Made by a program: the position numbers and the translations under genes | The notes under the pieces: generated by a model | Seen by the model: only the letters and a program-made list of their open reading frames with translations | What the model was told of the DNA's origin: nothing | Database searches by the model: none | NCBI GenBank assembly: GCA_014058105.1 | Contig: JACGCM010001272.1 | Location: forward strand, 3,720,001 to 3,784,000 | From: Kingdonia uniflora | Taxonomy: Eukaryota; Streptophyta; Magnoliopsida; Ranunculales; Circaeasteraceae | Length of the DNA: 64,000 bases | Direction of reading: 5' to 3' | Shown: in pieces, positions 11,181 through 22,880 of the stretch | Position numbering within the stretch: position 1 is the stretch's first letter | Layout of the letters: every line of letters starts with the position of its first letter

Positions 11181-11850
11181 CAAGGAAAAAAATACCTGGA
11201 GAAGTAACAATTTCTTTTAAATTGATCACATTTTCATGATGTAACTTCTTTAGAATTTTAATTTCGTGTATGACAGTTATTGGAAACTGTAGTCAGAATA
11301 AAAACAAATCAATTAAACATTCTGAAAAAATATGCTTTCAAACAAATTAATTAAGTATGTCATAACTACTTTTTATCAATCATATATTGTACTTACCAGC
11401 ATTTTCCTATTCTTATGTTCTTATTCATTATACCAGCATTAACTTCAAAGTGATTACAAGTTCTTACATAAGTGATTTGATCCTTTATCAAGCATATTTC
11501 AAGGATCCTCTAGAAATTTCCTACTGCATGAAGTTATTTAAGTGTCCCTGCCAATGGGTTTTATACATTAGAATAATATTTCTTTCTGTTTAAAGTTGCC
11601 CAAACATATCAAACGTCTGAAGTAGTAAAGGATTTAGTCTGATGTCATAAAAAATATACAGGACGGTTAGGCTCTCTAAAGCTATATTAAAGAGCATATG
11701 CACTGTGTTCATTGTACCAATTAGAGAGAACTTTGGAGTCCACTTCAAACATCAGACTCTGTACCAGTTTTTCTCCACAAAGATTCGAAGATCCTTCTTA
11801 ATCTTTATGTTGGTGTGCTTGATATACTTGCTGTTGGTGTTTGGGTAGTA
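11181..11850 (-). repeat. Left arm of a 670-bp inverted repeat
   Basis: Reverse-complement match of 13993-14660 over its whole length, roughly 90% identical by eye with small indels; a 108-base sample around the exon shows about eight differences. The outer edge lies in intron sequence just after a CDKC exon and the inner edge at TTTGGGTAGTA. No target duplication or terminal motif is visible at the edges, so it looks like an inverted duplication rather than transposon ends. Confidence 0.9.
11196..11286 (-). pseudogene. CDKC kinase exon fragment, inverted copy
   Basis: On the minus strand a 91-base exon lies between an AG acceptor (ACTACAG before TTTCC) and a GT donor (CCAG/GTATT). It encodes the region around the PITAIRE cyclin-binding helix of C-type cyclin-dependent kinases, here with FPIT then VIHEIKILKKLHHENV. 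Plant CDKC proteins have the same segment in their N-lobe. No other CDKC exon is seen on this side. It is a gene fragment without start, ATP-binding loop or catalytic loop. Confidence 0.85.
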
Positions 11851-13992
11851 ATTGATGTGTAGACATGTCTTCATCCTCAGGATTATATGAATGTGCATCT
11901 TGTATGTGTTTAACTCCCCCTCCCCCTATACATCGCAATATTTGCAAGCAACTCGAAGATGGATCTTTAGAAGAAAAAATTAAAAGCAGAACACAATATT
12001 AAATTTGGAAACCTAATTGACAAAGGACACCATTAAATGAAACCATAAATAAAAACTTATTAAATATGAGATGAACTGAAAGTATTTAACTTTATAGAAC
12101 CATGATTTCTTCAAATAGGCAAACCAAATCCAATAATTTTTTTTACATAAATATGAAAATCATCATTTTACAACAAAAATATTTACTTGGGTAGAAGTTC
12201 ACAAACTAATCTGGAAGATTAATGACTATTAGTTCGACAATATTGGTGTATTCCCTCATAATCCTTATCCTTTACACTATGACCATATTTTTTAGTTTGG
12301 GAATTCTTATTCCAATGAATATCTCATCTATCCCAAGTAGAAAATCCTCGTGATGCTGTAAGAGCATCTCATGCACCACATCAAATAGTAAACATTAACA
12401 TACTCCCATGCAGATGTAGATTTATGTTTCTCCATGAATGTAACACCATTTTACCATGACTTATGTTAATATCTTTCCACCTCTAGTACCTTGTATAAGC
12501 AACATTGCTTGTAGGAGGAATCCAATAGAAAGATAGTACCTGTGAAGGGATCCTGAATCTGTATGGCACACCAAGAGCTATAAGAATCTGCAAGTCAAGT
12601 ATTGTGTTCTGCATGTATGTCTTTGCCTTCGGTGCTACATATGGCTATGGTTGGTTTGGTTGTGAGGGATTTAGATGCTTTTCTAGAGATATAGTTTTTC
12701 TTTTTAGACCAACTTTTAACTGTGTAAAATTATCTTAGTCGCCGAATTATTTCCTTGGGTGAGTCAGTCATGGAAAATATTTGGACTAGCCCTATAAATG
12801 GTGAACCCAACATATTACCTTTACTTTTTAAAGTGTGGTGTTAAATTGCTACCCCAAAACTTGGCGGTAATGAAAACATAGTTATGAAATAGAAGAAGTT
12901 TTGATTATAACTCATGAATCGAAACACCTTCAAGATTGCAATTGATGAGTATATGGAGCATATCTTGGTGTGCTTTTGACACAATCTTTTACATACTCTA
13001 TAATGTATTTTATATGCTAAACAAACCATTGAGACAGTCGAATACACATAAATGAATCCGACATGAAAAATAATAAAACAAAAACATACTTTATAATAAA
13101 CTAAGGAATTAAATTGAAAAGCTTCATTTACTTTCACTTGTCAACTATTTTCACAAAGATAGGTTACTACTGTTATAAAAATTTGAGCTTACAAATTGAA
13201 CTTCTACTTTTATTTTGTTTCATCCCTTCTCAATCTGGCTCCATTTAATTTTCTCCTTTCCCTTTGCCTTTATTTTATGTAAGCCTTCATAGTATCTCTC
13301 CTTGCATCTCATAGTATAGAACCTTGTGATTCCTGCTTGTATACTTAAAATCATGGTTGTAATGCGAGTGCAATTATAATTTTTTTGTCATCTGTAATTC
13401 TTTTATTTTCACTCCCAAAAGCAACGAACTATAACCTACGATCAATAATAAGATAGGAAGAAAGGTCATTATATAGTCAAAGAAAATGAAAACTACATCC
13501 AAGAATGAGAGAATTCCACAAACCAAATAAAACCTATTTAAGGGATAATTAATTGATCAACGCAATAATTGAAGAAAAGGGGAGGATATCTGTTTGAGCA
13601 TTAGTACACACAATAAATGACTATCAATTAAAAAAAATGTTTTGAGTTTTCTAATGATGACAAATGCTAATGTACATAGACTTATAGTCTTGAACAGTCC
13701 ATGTATTGGTCCAAAGGGAAGACTTTTTCAAGACATTAGATTTCATAAATTCCTTCTAATAATTCACAAATAGGTTGCAGGTATTGTAACATTAAACTTA
13801 AGACAAACCTTTACCTTGTTGCATCATCCATCCTACAAATCATCGCGTTTGGCATTTTGAAACATGGATTAATGCAAAAGAAATGTCGAATATTGTCTAT
13901 GTTCCCATTACCTATGTGTACTCAATTATATACCTTTATTGTAACTTTCTCAAATCACCGTTAGTGTGGATGAATTCATTTGCAAACAACTC
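11851..13992. other. Spacer between the inverted-repeat arms
   Basis: About 2.1 kb, AT-rich. Two minus-strand patches look like old exons: near 12545-12660, ending in a possible GT donor, and near 12250-12400. Neither was matched to a family. The 98-codon minus frame at 12841-13137 is cysteine- and aromatic-rich with no domain and is treated as chance. Confidence 0.45.
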
Positions 13993-14660
13993 TACTACCC
14001 AAACACCAACAAGTACATCAAGCACACCAACATAAAGATTAAGCAGGATCTTCAAATCTCTGTGGAGAAAAATTGGTGCAGTATCTGATGTTTGAAGTGG
14101 ACTCCAAAGTTCTCTCTAATTGGTACAATGAACACAGTGCATATGTTCTTTAATATAGTTTTCGAGAGCCTAACCATCTGTAGATTTTTCATGACATCAG
14201 ACTAAAACCATTACTACTTCAGACTCTTGATATGCTTGGGCAACTTTAAACTGAAGGGAATATTATTCTAATGTATAAAACCTATTGGCAGGGACACTTA
14301 AATAACTTCATGCCATAGGAACTTTCTAGAGGATCCTTGAAATATGCTTGATAAAGGATCAAATCACTTCTGTAAGAACTTGTAATCACTTTGTAGTTAA
14401 TGTTGGTATAATGAATAAGAACATAAGAATAGGAAAACGCTGGTAAGTACAACATATGATTGATTAATGAGTAGTTATGACATACTGAATTAATCTGTTT
14501 GAAAGCATATTTTTTCAGAATGTTTAATTGATTTTTTCAGATTCTGACTGCAGTTTCCAATAACTGCCATACGCGAAATTAAAATTCTAAAGAAGTTGCA
14601 TCCTGAAAACGTGATCAATTTGAAAGAAATTGTTACTTATCCAGGTATTTTTTTCTTGTT
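13993..14660 (+). repeat. Right arm of the 670-bp inverted repeat
   Basis: Reverse-complement partner of 11181-11850. On this side the CDKC gene sequence continues past the arm to the next exon at 14768, so the right copy is probably the parent and the left one a partial inverted duplicate. Confidence 0.9.
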
Positions 14661-14796
14661 ATTTCTTAATTTGTATCGTTCCTTTTTATCTATCAAGCTT
14701 AAGAAGTAAGGGCTTCAGACTTCGGCCTATCTAATGAAACTTGTATACTCGTGGCGTTGTTTTTTAGGCCCTGAAAGGGATGAGCATGGGAAGCTA
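14554..14796 (+). pseudogene. CDKC kinase fragment: one exon, intron, start of the next exon
   Basis: Exon 14554-14644 (91 bases) follows a polypyrimidine tract and CAG acceptor and ends at a GT donor. It encodes FPITAIREIKILKKL and the following HPENVINLKEIV, the PITAIRE-helix region of plant CDKC kinases (P-TEFb-like kinases that phosphorylate the RNA polymerase II C-terminal domain). After a 123-base intron, a TTTTTTAG acceptor at about 14761-14767 leads into GPERDEHGK in the correct phase, as in CDKC proteins. Homology then stops. With no start, glycine loop or catalytic loop, this is a captured or leftover fragment. Confidence 0.85.
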
Positions 14797-15264
14797 GGTG
14801 AGCTTTAGTTTAATGTTGCCATGGAATTACTGAAGAGATGCTAGAGCTACCTTTGCATAAGATAGGTCCAGTCAAAGATTTTTAAGATCATGATCAATGG
14901 GGCTCAAATTTATGGTGCAAAGTAATCCAATACAGAGATATTCTTTAGGTCGCGGGAAATAAGTTACTAAATTCAAACTAAATAGAATCTAAGAACCAAG
15001 CAACCTCTGAGTATCCTATACTTATCTACCAATCAATAAAGATGAAATCACAAATTAGAATTGCCGAGATCATAACCATTTAAGATGAAATAAGTAAAAA
15101 TCAAAACCCTAGGTGTGCTTCAGTAGAAATCAGAATCCTAGGGATGCTTGAAGCACAATGGTCGAGAGAGAGAGAGAGAGAGAGAGATTGAGTGAGAGGC
15201 ACTGATAGGAGAGATGGAGAGTTGACAGAGAGATGAGTGAGGCGGCCTTGGGAGAGAGATAGAC
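14797..15264. other. Non-coding stretch with a GA microsatellite
   Basis: No coding frame. A (GA)n run lies at about 15164-15186, followed by GA-rich DNA resembling the leader-like DNA near 10230-10310. Confidence 0.5.
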
Positions 15265-15522
15265 GTGATGAGAAGAGAAAGTTGGGGATAAGAGGGTGGT
15301 TTGGCTAATGTATGTTAAGACTAAAGTACCCTTAGTCTATGTTATGTCTAAAGTACCCACAAGCATATTAGCCTTGCCAAGATTTAAACAGATCTCGTCC
15401 GTTGATCCCACTCTTTCCACCAAATCTCAAAGACATAACATCAAATCTCGGCCTCTCTTTATCTTTAAGACAATGGAAAATTTCTCTATTTGAAAAACAC
15501 CATTCTCTAATGTATAATAGAC
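15265..15522 (+). repeat. Right copy of the direct repeat flanking the CDKC region
   Basis: Matches 10335-10578 in the same orientation through GAAAGTTGGGG, AAAGTACCC, CTCTTTATCTTTAAGA and ATTCTCTAATGTATAATAGAC. The two copies diverge right after the shared ATAGAC. Confidence 0.6.
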
Positions 15523-16690
15523 TAGTTGTACCCGTGGCCTACCACATCTGCACTCATTTATGACCACCCTCAATCTTGGAATTGATGAATTCATCACATA
15601 AGTTTCTATGGAACTGGATCGCTTATGAAATTGATGAAGGCTTACATAAGTTATGAAATTTATATAAAAATATATATCCGTAGTGAAATTTCTCAAATAG
15701 CTCTAGTGCCTTTGCTCAATGGAGTTTAAGACTTATATTGATGGTGGTTTCTTTGGAACCAGATGGCTTCAAACCATCAACCTCTCAACTTCTGAGCACT
15801 CTTACCACTTAGAGCTTAAAGTTCTATTAACAAAAATAAAATAAGTCATAACTTCAAATAGTAGTATTATATATTAGGGAAGTATATATTAAGAACACCA
15901 CCAGAAATATTTGGCATAAAATTTAACGAGTTACAATAACCAAGTAAGATTTATAAGGCCACTTGATAATAAAAATTATATAGGAAGGTTATATTGAATG
16001 CATCATTCAACGAAACCATGTGTACCTAAAATCTTGGGACCTATTTGGTAAAGATATATAAAAAATAAAGCGAAATGAAAACTTACTGTGTCTTGGCAGA
16101 TGCCTTTATCATTTAAGCTTAGGATTTAATTCATGGCCTTTCTCAAATGCATAGTTATGACCTTAAAATAACAGCCTCATAAAAAAAAGAAGAGTAAACC
16201 AATAACCAATTCCATGAATTCATCTATAATCTTAGTTTTATTTACAGAGATAAGAATTTGACAGATGATCAACACATTTAGTCAACTCCGGTTTGTACAC
16301 GGGGTATGTGTTTAGGTATATTTTCCTTCCCCTAAAGAACATATATGAGATGAATACTGTTCACCTGGCTCCAATTCTACAAGGTGAAACATAAACCTTA
16401 ACATATACCCGCCTCTTTATGGCATTCTTCCTGTGCCACTCCCTTGAAATCACCACAATTTAAAATCTCTTCTATGGCACCATTAATATGATAAATGGAT
16501 TAACGTGCAAATTCAAGTGTATGCGCATTATAGATTATTCTTATTGATCAATGCTATGTACTCTCATGGTATTACTAGAAACTGTGTTGAATACATCATA
16601 GATGTCAAATATTATGATGGAAAATATAATCAAAGTACAACACAATGTTGGATCTTATGGGGAAATTGGAAGAAAGAAAAATACATACCT

Positions 16691-16800
16691 AGATAATTAT
16701 AACTGGGTTCTGCATTAAAGCCTTCTAGCATATTAGGATGGATGAGTTTTCGGTGTTTAGTGAAAGCCTTTTCTGTATCCTACTGCCCTCTCATACTCAT
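16691..16800 (-). pseudogene. Exon-like fragment of an unrecognised gene
   Basis: On the minus strand the piece runs from a CTGTTGCAG acceptor to a CTAG/GTATGT donor, both close to plant consensus. One frame reads DTEKAFTKHRKLIHP then NMLEGFNAEPSYNYL, with a TAG near its start. I do not recognise the protein. It shares strand with the next piece at 17218-17417, so both may come from one gene. Confidence 0.35.
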
Positions 16801-17217
16801 CTGCAACAGAAAAATAAAATGGTTACATACCATAGACATTTGAAAAAAAATATATAATGGGCAAAATGATAGAGTAAAAAGTAAATACCTAAGATTAATC
16901 ATATCTAATGAAAATGGATTATGAATCAACCATCTTTTTTTCGTAATTCGACTATGAAAACATTAAAGAGAAAAACTATATTTTGCCAACAATGAAGGAT
17001 GCAAGTCAAAACTTGCAAATGAACTCATCTCCTACTATTTCATTTTAGTAATACCTCGCAAGTTGCAAGCCTTACAATCAAGATTTAAATGAGATATTCT
17101 TGTTTTAAAACTTGGCTCTCCTTACTGCTTAAGAACTCATCAACGTACCTATTAGTATCTGATAAATACAGATTAGAAATAAGAATATCACTTGTTTAAA
17201 GGTTTACAGTTTCACCT

Positions 17218-17417
17218 CACTATCAAGATCCTCTAATTCTTCTAATTTTTTTTGCATGATACCTTTTCTAATATTCTCAAGTTCAAGCATCTTTTTGTTA
17301 AATATCCGCTCCTTGTACATACTTACAGAGAGGATGAACTTTTCAACTTTCTTTAAATCCATACAAGAAATCTTGTCCGCCAACTGATTTGAATATTGGA
17401 ACAAAGCGACTATAACT
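17218..17417 (-). pseudogene. Exon-like, coiled-coil-rich fragment of an unrecognised gene
   Basis: A 66-codon open stretch ending in TAA, preceded by an AATCTCAG acceptor-like sequence. The protein is lysine/glutamate-rich (KKVEKFILSVSMYKERIF, then KKLEELEDLDSEVKL) and looks helical. Upstream on the same strand a short frame at about 17475-17522 starts with ATG and ends at a GT. No family was recognised. It could be a terminal exon of a captured host gene or chance. Confidence 0.35.
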
Positions 17418-18552
17418 GAGATTATCAAACAATAATATTACAATTTATAGAATTTAGAAAGAAGAGAAAGAAACTACCCTCTGTGTGCCAAAAAGATATC
17501 ACCCTCGTCTCTTAAACTCATCTTTATATACATTCATTAATAAATCGATTGCATTATGTCAAGTTAATAGTATTAAGTTTCATTAATACGATAAAAAACT
17601 CTCATATTTCAGTTAGGTTCATTGAAGATGGACATCTCTTATTTCTGGAGTAGGCATATGAGGCAGAAAATCATTCCCTGTGATGAAACATATGAAAATG
17701 AAATTATACGCTCGAGATCAATCTCATAGGGAGCATACAAAATTATTAACCTTCTCTGTCTCTCAATGTCCAAACATTGATAAACTGCACGGGGAAAAGG
17801 GTTACAAAATGAATGTTATCAAAGATATATTGTAGGGTAAAATACTACATGGAGTTATAACTACAAAATTTTCTTCTGTTATTAGAATAATAACTACTGG
17901 TTTAATCTCATGGAGTTATAAATACTGAATACATCCCATGGGTGTTGGATAATGATCATCAATGCTTCATGATTACTAACGAACTTTCATTCACCTTTTG
18001 CTATGTCATATGGGATAATTTCGCCTTTGCTAAAGCAATGGGATATATCTACTGGTTAACAGGACAATGAATGTTAATCATGATAATCATTGGGTAAAAT
18101 ATATGGCTATTCGTAAGCTCTTTTTTCTTTTTCTTTTGAATTCTCTTCCACTTAAGAAATTTAAATCCTTGGCACACAATTTGAAAGCTTGAGACTTGAG
18201 AATGTTGATGAATTATGAGAAATGATTACTTTCCTATCATACCAGTAAAGTGTTTATAATAACCAATGTCACCTAGTAATTTAGCCAAAATATATATATC
18301 TTCGATAATCTAATTCATATTAAACTCACCCAAGAGTAGAACTCCGTTATCTTGCCTCCCTTGGGACCAAATTTTTGACGTTCGTTTTATCGTTACATTT
18401 CTATTAAGGAAGCCCTCCTAGGTATCTTGCTCAATTTAAAGTTTAATTGGGTCAAACCTATTGTTATACAAATAAGTTTAGGAATTTGTCTATTACGACA
18501 GACTTCAACCCTGAATACTGAAAACATCCACCATAAAAACCTGACCCTTATC

Positions 18553-19265
18553 TATAGTGGCTTATTCCGCATCTCGGACTCATGCTTCATCTTCGACCAA
18601 CATACATACTTTCGACCTCATCAATAGAGCATGTGACACAATTAGAATCAAGACAACAATATCAGGAAATAGGTATAACACGAGTTTCTCAAACAACACC
18701 ACTCGCCCATGATGCTCCTCGTACTCTTGGTTGAGAGCCATCTTGTAATAGGTTATTTTGTATCTCGGAGTCATACTTCATTCTCAACCTCATCAATATA
18801 CATAAAATTCTACTAAAGACATATTCAGTATCCCTAAGTTCGAGTCATCACTTTCGACCTTTACATTAACAGTTCAAGTTAAGCGAATGTACAATCATCA
18901 ATAAAGCTGTTATACAGCAACAAAGATCAGAACGTTACACAATCTGGTCAAAGAATAATCAAGCATATATTTTGTAACGTCCATCATTAAGAATCTTAAT
19001 GGCCGTCAAACAGTCATATTATAAGACCTATAAATAGGACCAGAGAATTCCAGATGAAGGGCAGAAGAATCCCCATTATAAGAAGCTAACAAGCTCAATA
19101 ATATAATCTTCTCTTTCTTAAAATTCTCAAGAGAGGTCATGGTTTTTAACCTATTCAAAAGTTTTCCATGCTAAATTGTCTTGTTAGTTAATATTTACTA
19201 TTCTTGAGTGTACTAAACACATCTGGTACAAAGCTAAGTCCGATTCCTAGAATTAGGCTATTACA
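18553..19265 (+). repeat. Element A 5' LTR, composite
   Basis: The LTR ends ATTACA at 19265, next to the primer site. Two LTR starts are present. One is at 18553 (TATAGTGGCTTATTCCGCATC) and runs about 116 bases. After about 75 bases matching the internal tail just upstream of the 3' LTR (63110-63169), a second start follows at 18744 (TGTAATAGGTTATTTTGTATC) and continues to the end. TATAAATA lies at 19029-19036. The order fragment, tail, LTR suggests unequal recombination or an aberrant reverse-transcription product. Confidence 0.75.
19029..19036 (+). promoter_or_regulatory. TATA box of the element A LTR
   Basis: TATAAATA followed by GGACC, in the same place relative to the LTR end as the TATAAATA of the B and C LTRs. 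Confidence 0.65.
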
Positions 19266-19285
19266 TTTGGCGCCATCTGTGGGAA
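19266..19285 (+). other. Element A primer-binding site
   Basis: TTTGGCGCCATCTGTGGGAA directly after the LTR. The TGGCGCC-TCTGTGGG wording is typical of Tat-type elements. I do not assign the tRNA. Confidence 0.75.
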
Positions 19286-19380
19286 CCGAAGTTCTCAAAC
19301 TCATTATCTCACAAACTGCTGATTATCATTTCTCAGGGTACTTCCAGATCAGATCACGCCGGTTACTCCAGCTAAAGAAA

Positions 19381-20657
19381 ATGCCACCCTAGTAGAGCTG
19401 AGGGCTAACTTGAACTCTGAAATAGAAAGGCGTGCTGCTCTGGAGCAACAACTAGCGAGTGTACAAGATGCGTTGAAAGTTTTGCAGAGTCAGCAGATCG
19501 CTGCCCAGAAGAACAAAGGTGTATAACCAGAAGGCTCGCAAATTTCCGTTCATGACAGAATTGAACCTCCACCAAAATGTAATAACTTAGGAGGTGCACT
19601 TCGATCCAACCATCATCAGCAAGAAATGGAGCCTATCCTGATCTAGGAAGTCTACTAAGAAGTAGATGGTAGCCTTTCAGGAGTCAGACAAACTGAGAAT
19701 CCACCTCGAAGAGTTCGAGTTTTAGCGAAAGATCATCTAAGTGAGGGGAGTGGCGACTATAATTCTGAAGAAGGACGCGTCACACGCCCAACTACTATAG
19801 CTTGACAATATGTGACTCAAGAACATGTTGAAAAGTGAATCAAGGAACTGTTCGAAGCTCAGACTTAGACAACTAAAGGAATCCATAATAGATTATAGAA
19901 GAACCCGATCGTACAGGAGCTATTGGATGGTGAGGTCCTCACCGAGTTCCATACTCTAAAGATTAGAAAATACAAAGGGACTGATCCAGTGGAGCACGTC
20001 CAAGAGTTCTAGGACGCTTTGGGCTTATATTCAACATCTAATCACATTTTATGTCAGCTCTTTCCTACTAGTTTATCAGGCAAACCCCTACGATGGTTCT
20101 ACACGCTACCTGAAGGGTCCATTATAATTTTCGGGCAATTACAAGAACTCTTTGTCAAGAATTACTCATACAACAGAGACAAAGAGGAGAATCTATATTC
20201 TCTTTTCAGCCTTAAACAAATACCAGGAGAGAAGCTCGACACATTCACTAAGAAGTTCCTGGAGTTAGCTCAAAAAGTAAATAGGCTCTATCAGAAGATT
20301 ACTATTTTGGCTTTCACCAAAGCTTTACTCATCGATAGAAGGGCAAAGGAGTACCTCATCCTAAACACACCTACAACTTTGGAGGACATGATCGAAAAAG
20401 TTAACAGATATATCGATCTCAAAAGAATGGTGTCCGACAGACAGAAAAATCAGAAATCCACATTGACAGCTATAGATCAATCTACATGCCAAGATTTCAA
20501 CCGTGCTGCCGATCAGGGAGGAGACAGGAAGCGAACAAGATCTAATGATAAACGACCTCAGAATGGTAGTAACTTGCCAAAACCCTATCTTCCCAAGATT
20601 AATGTAACCATTGCCAACATTTATCCTATACTCCAGAAGGATAAGTTTTTTTCGTAA
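19381..20657 (+). pseudogene. gag: Element A gag
   Basis: Capsid polyprotein. The conserved Retrotrans_gag domain is in an open stretch at 20019-20657: LFPTSLSGKPLRWFYTLPEG, then a LYSLFSLKQIPGEKLDTFTK helix and a TTLEDMIEKVNRYI motif. The same frame runs upstream to about 19381 but carries several stops (the first near 19525), so the N-terminal part is dead. The C-terminal tail is basic (GGDRKRTRSNDKR). Downstream, near 20680-20980, only fragments of the expected nucleocapsid are visible. Confidence 0.8.
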
Positions 20658-20984
20658 TGCACAGTATCTCCAACCCATTGAAAACAAAGCCTATTGCATT
20701 CGCCACAAAGTCCGACACCATGAGATGGAACACTGCTTTGCTTTACAATGTTTGTTGGAATATATTTTTGCGGATGGACGAATGCATGAATACATCGTGG
20801 ACGTTGAGAGTTAAAAGAATGGGAGTTACAAACTTCCTACAGAAGCCATATAGATCGAAGAACCGGCAGGGGAAAAGCATTTACATATATCCCTTAGCCA
20901 CTATATTGAGACTCAGACTATCAACCAATCGAACAGAAGCAAAAGACGACGTGTCGGCCAATGTCACGACTTGTCAATGAAAGA

Positions 20985-21440
20985 TAAAGAAGCTCGTTTA
21001 CTTCCCGTATCTAGCTCCCAGCGCACAAGAATATCTTTCAATGACTGTGATATTCGTCATGTCAACTTCCCTCACCATGATGCTTTGGTAATCAAGTTAT
21101 AAAGGAGAAACATTGTACTTCACAGAATAATAATAGATACAGGTAGCACTATTGAACTAATGTTTCAAAGCACGATTGATCAGATGAGACTAGCTAACAT
21201 GGTCCAGCCTAGTGACATTGATATATATAGATTCAACGGATCTCGATAAGAACGTGTCGAAAAGATTATACTTCATATTACGGCCGGACCAACAATAATT
21301 GACCTTGTATTTTACGTTATCAATGTGAAATCTCGTTATTTGGGGATAATGGGACGTTGTTGGTTGCATAATATGCAAGCCATTCCGTCAACTTATCATT
21401 TGGATGGAATGGCGGCATTTACAAAATCGAAGGAAGTGTG
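20985..21440 (+). pseudogene. Element A protease
   Basis: Aspartic protease remnant with IIIDTGST at about 21127-21150, followed by the family-typical ITAGPTIIDLVFYVINV and a LGIMGRCWLHNM motif near 21338. In-frame stops occur just before the active site and in the middle. The order gag, protease, RT is that of Ty3/gypsy elements. Confidence 0.8.
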
Positions 21441-21599
21441 AAGTTAGCTCGAGCATGTAAAAATTTTGTTACCATCGTACTAGAACCATCGAAACCACAG
21501 CTCGCATAGCAATTACAAAAAACAATAGTGAACATTACAAACAACTTTACAGTAATCTATAGAAAACCAACTGCCAACTACATAAATTACAGAGTACGT

Positions 21600-22880
21600 T
21601 AAAATTAGTGGAGAGAAGAGAGGATCATACATTGGCACTCTTCTTCCCTTAGCAGAACATGATACCCTTATCCAGTTTCTTGAAAATAACAGTAATGTCT
21701 TTGCTTGGATGTTTCATGAAATGCCCGACATTGATCCAAATCTGGCCTGCCATAAGTTTAATCTAAAAGATAAAGATAAAGCCGTCAAACAGAAGCAAAT
21801 GACTTTAGCACCAAGACTCCGAGAAGAAGTCATCAAAGTGATTGATAAGCTCATTGAAGTTAGTTTTGTACGAAAGTCAATTATCCAGAATGGATCTCGA
21901 ACATTGTGGCAGTACCAAAGATAAACGGAAAGATCAGGGTATGCGTGGATTTCACGGACCTTGACAAACATACTCCAAAGGATAGTTTTCCACTTCCTAT
22001 CATCAACCACTTGCTCGACTTAACCACAGGACATGAACTCTTATCCATGATGGACGCCGCATAAGGGTACAACCAGATACCTCTGTTACTCGACGATCAA
22101 GAGAAAACAACTTTCATCAGAGACCATGGTTTGTACTGCTATAAGGTTATGCCATTCAATCTCAAGAATGCTGGTGCCACTTATCAAAGATTGACGACAC
22201 TGATGTTCAAAAATCACCTCGAAAAAATGATGGAAGTCTACATTGATGATATGCTATGTAAAATTCTCTAAAGGGAGAACCATATTGTTGATTTACACAC
22301 AACTTTTAAAATTCTCCATTTCTATAAGATGAGATGCAATCCTGACAAGTGCCAGTTCGGGGTTCAGTCAGGCTAATTCTTGGGACATTTGATCAACAAG
22401 GGAGGCATAGAAGCTGATCCAGATCGTATTCGAGCACTGTTGTCTATGCCTTTTCCAAAAACAAAGAAAGACATACATAAGTTAGCAGGAAGGATTGCTG
22501 CAATAAATTGTTTTGTCTCGAAGTCTTCAGATCACTGTCGATAGTTATTCGACCTATTATGCGAAGGGACAACAAAAAAGAAACTAAAAGAGATCTTGAG
22601 ATCGAATGGACTACAGAATGTGAAGCAGCATTTCAAGAACTAAAAAGTTATTTGAGCAAACCACCAGTAATGAGCATACTTAAGGAAGGCAAAGAATTCA
22701 CCATATATCTTGCTGTTACTGGCGAATTATTGAGTTCTGTCCTCATTCGCCTTGATGAGAAGATAGAAAAATTTGTCTACTTTATCAGCAAAACTCTCAC
22801 TCCAGCAGAATCTTAGTTCACCAAGATCGAGAAACTAATGTTAGCTTTCGTTTACACGTCACAAAAATTGAATAGTATTT
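21600..22880 (+). pseudogene. pol: Element A reverse transcriptase and RNase H
   Basis: The RT N-terminus (FAWMFHEMPDIDPNLACHKF) is open at 21709-21924. After a frameshift RT continues with GKIRVCVDFTDLDKHTPKDS, LLSMMDAA (stop) GYNQIP, and the catalytic VYIDDM at about 22233-22250. RNase H follows, with an open stretch at 22508-22816 (EWTTECEAAFQELKSYLSKP). Stops and shifts separate these pieces, so no enzyme can be made. Confidence 0.85.

Larger units (their letters stand above)
15523..18552. other. Non-coding AT-rich stretch with possible exon remnants
   Basis: About 3 kb without an open gene. Two minus-strand pieces with splice-like borders (16691-16800 and 17218-17417) are listed separately. 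No LTR, terminal inverted repeat or tandem array stands out. Confidence 0.45.

Noticed and set aside
12841..13137. 98-aa minus-strand frame
   Set aside because: No domain, aromatic/Cys composition typical of AT-rich chance frames, no splice or promoter support.
11181..14660. Reading the 670-bp inverted repeat as terminal inverted repeats of a MULE
   Set aside because: No 9-bp target duplication or terminal motif at the arm ends, and gene sequence continues past the right arm.
15522..15550. Helitron-like 3' end on the minus strand: CTAG followed by T, with CCCGTGGCCTACCAC as a possible hairpin
   Set aside because: The stem is broken after four pairs, no matching 5' TC end was found, and the upstream string also occurs at 10562 without the CTAG.
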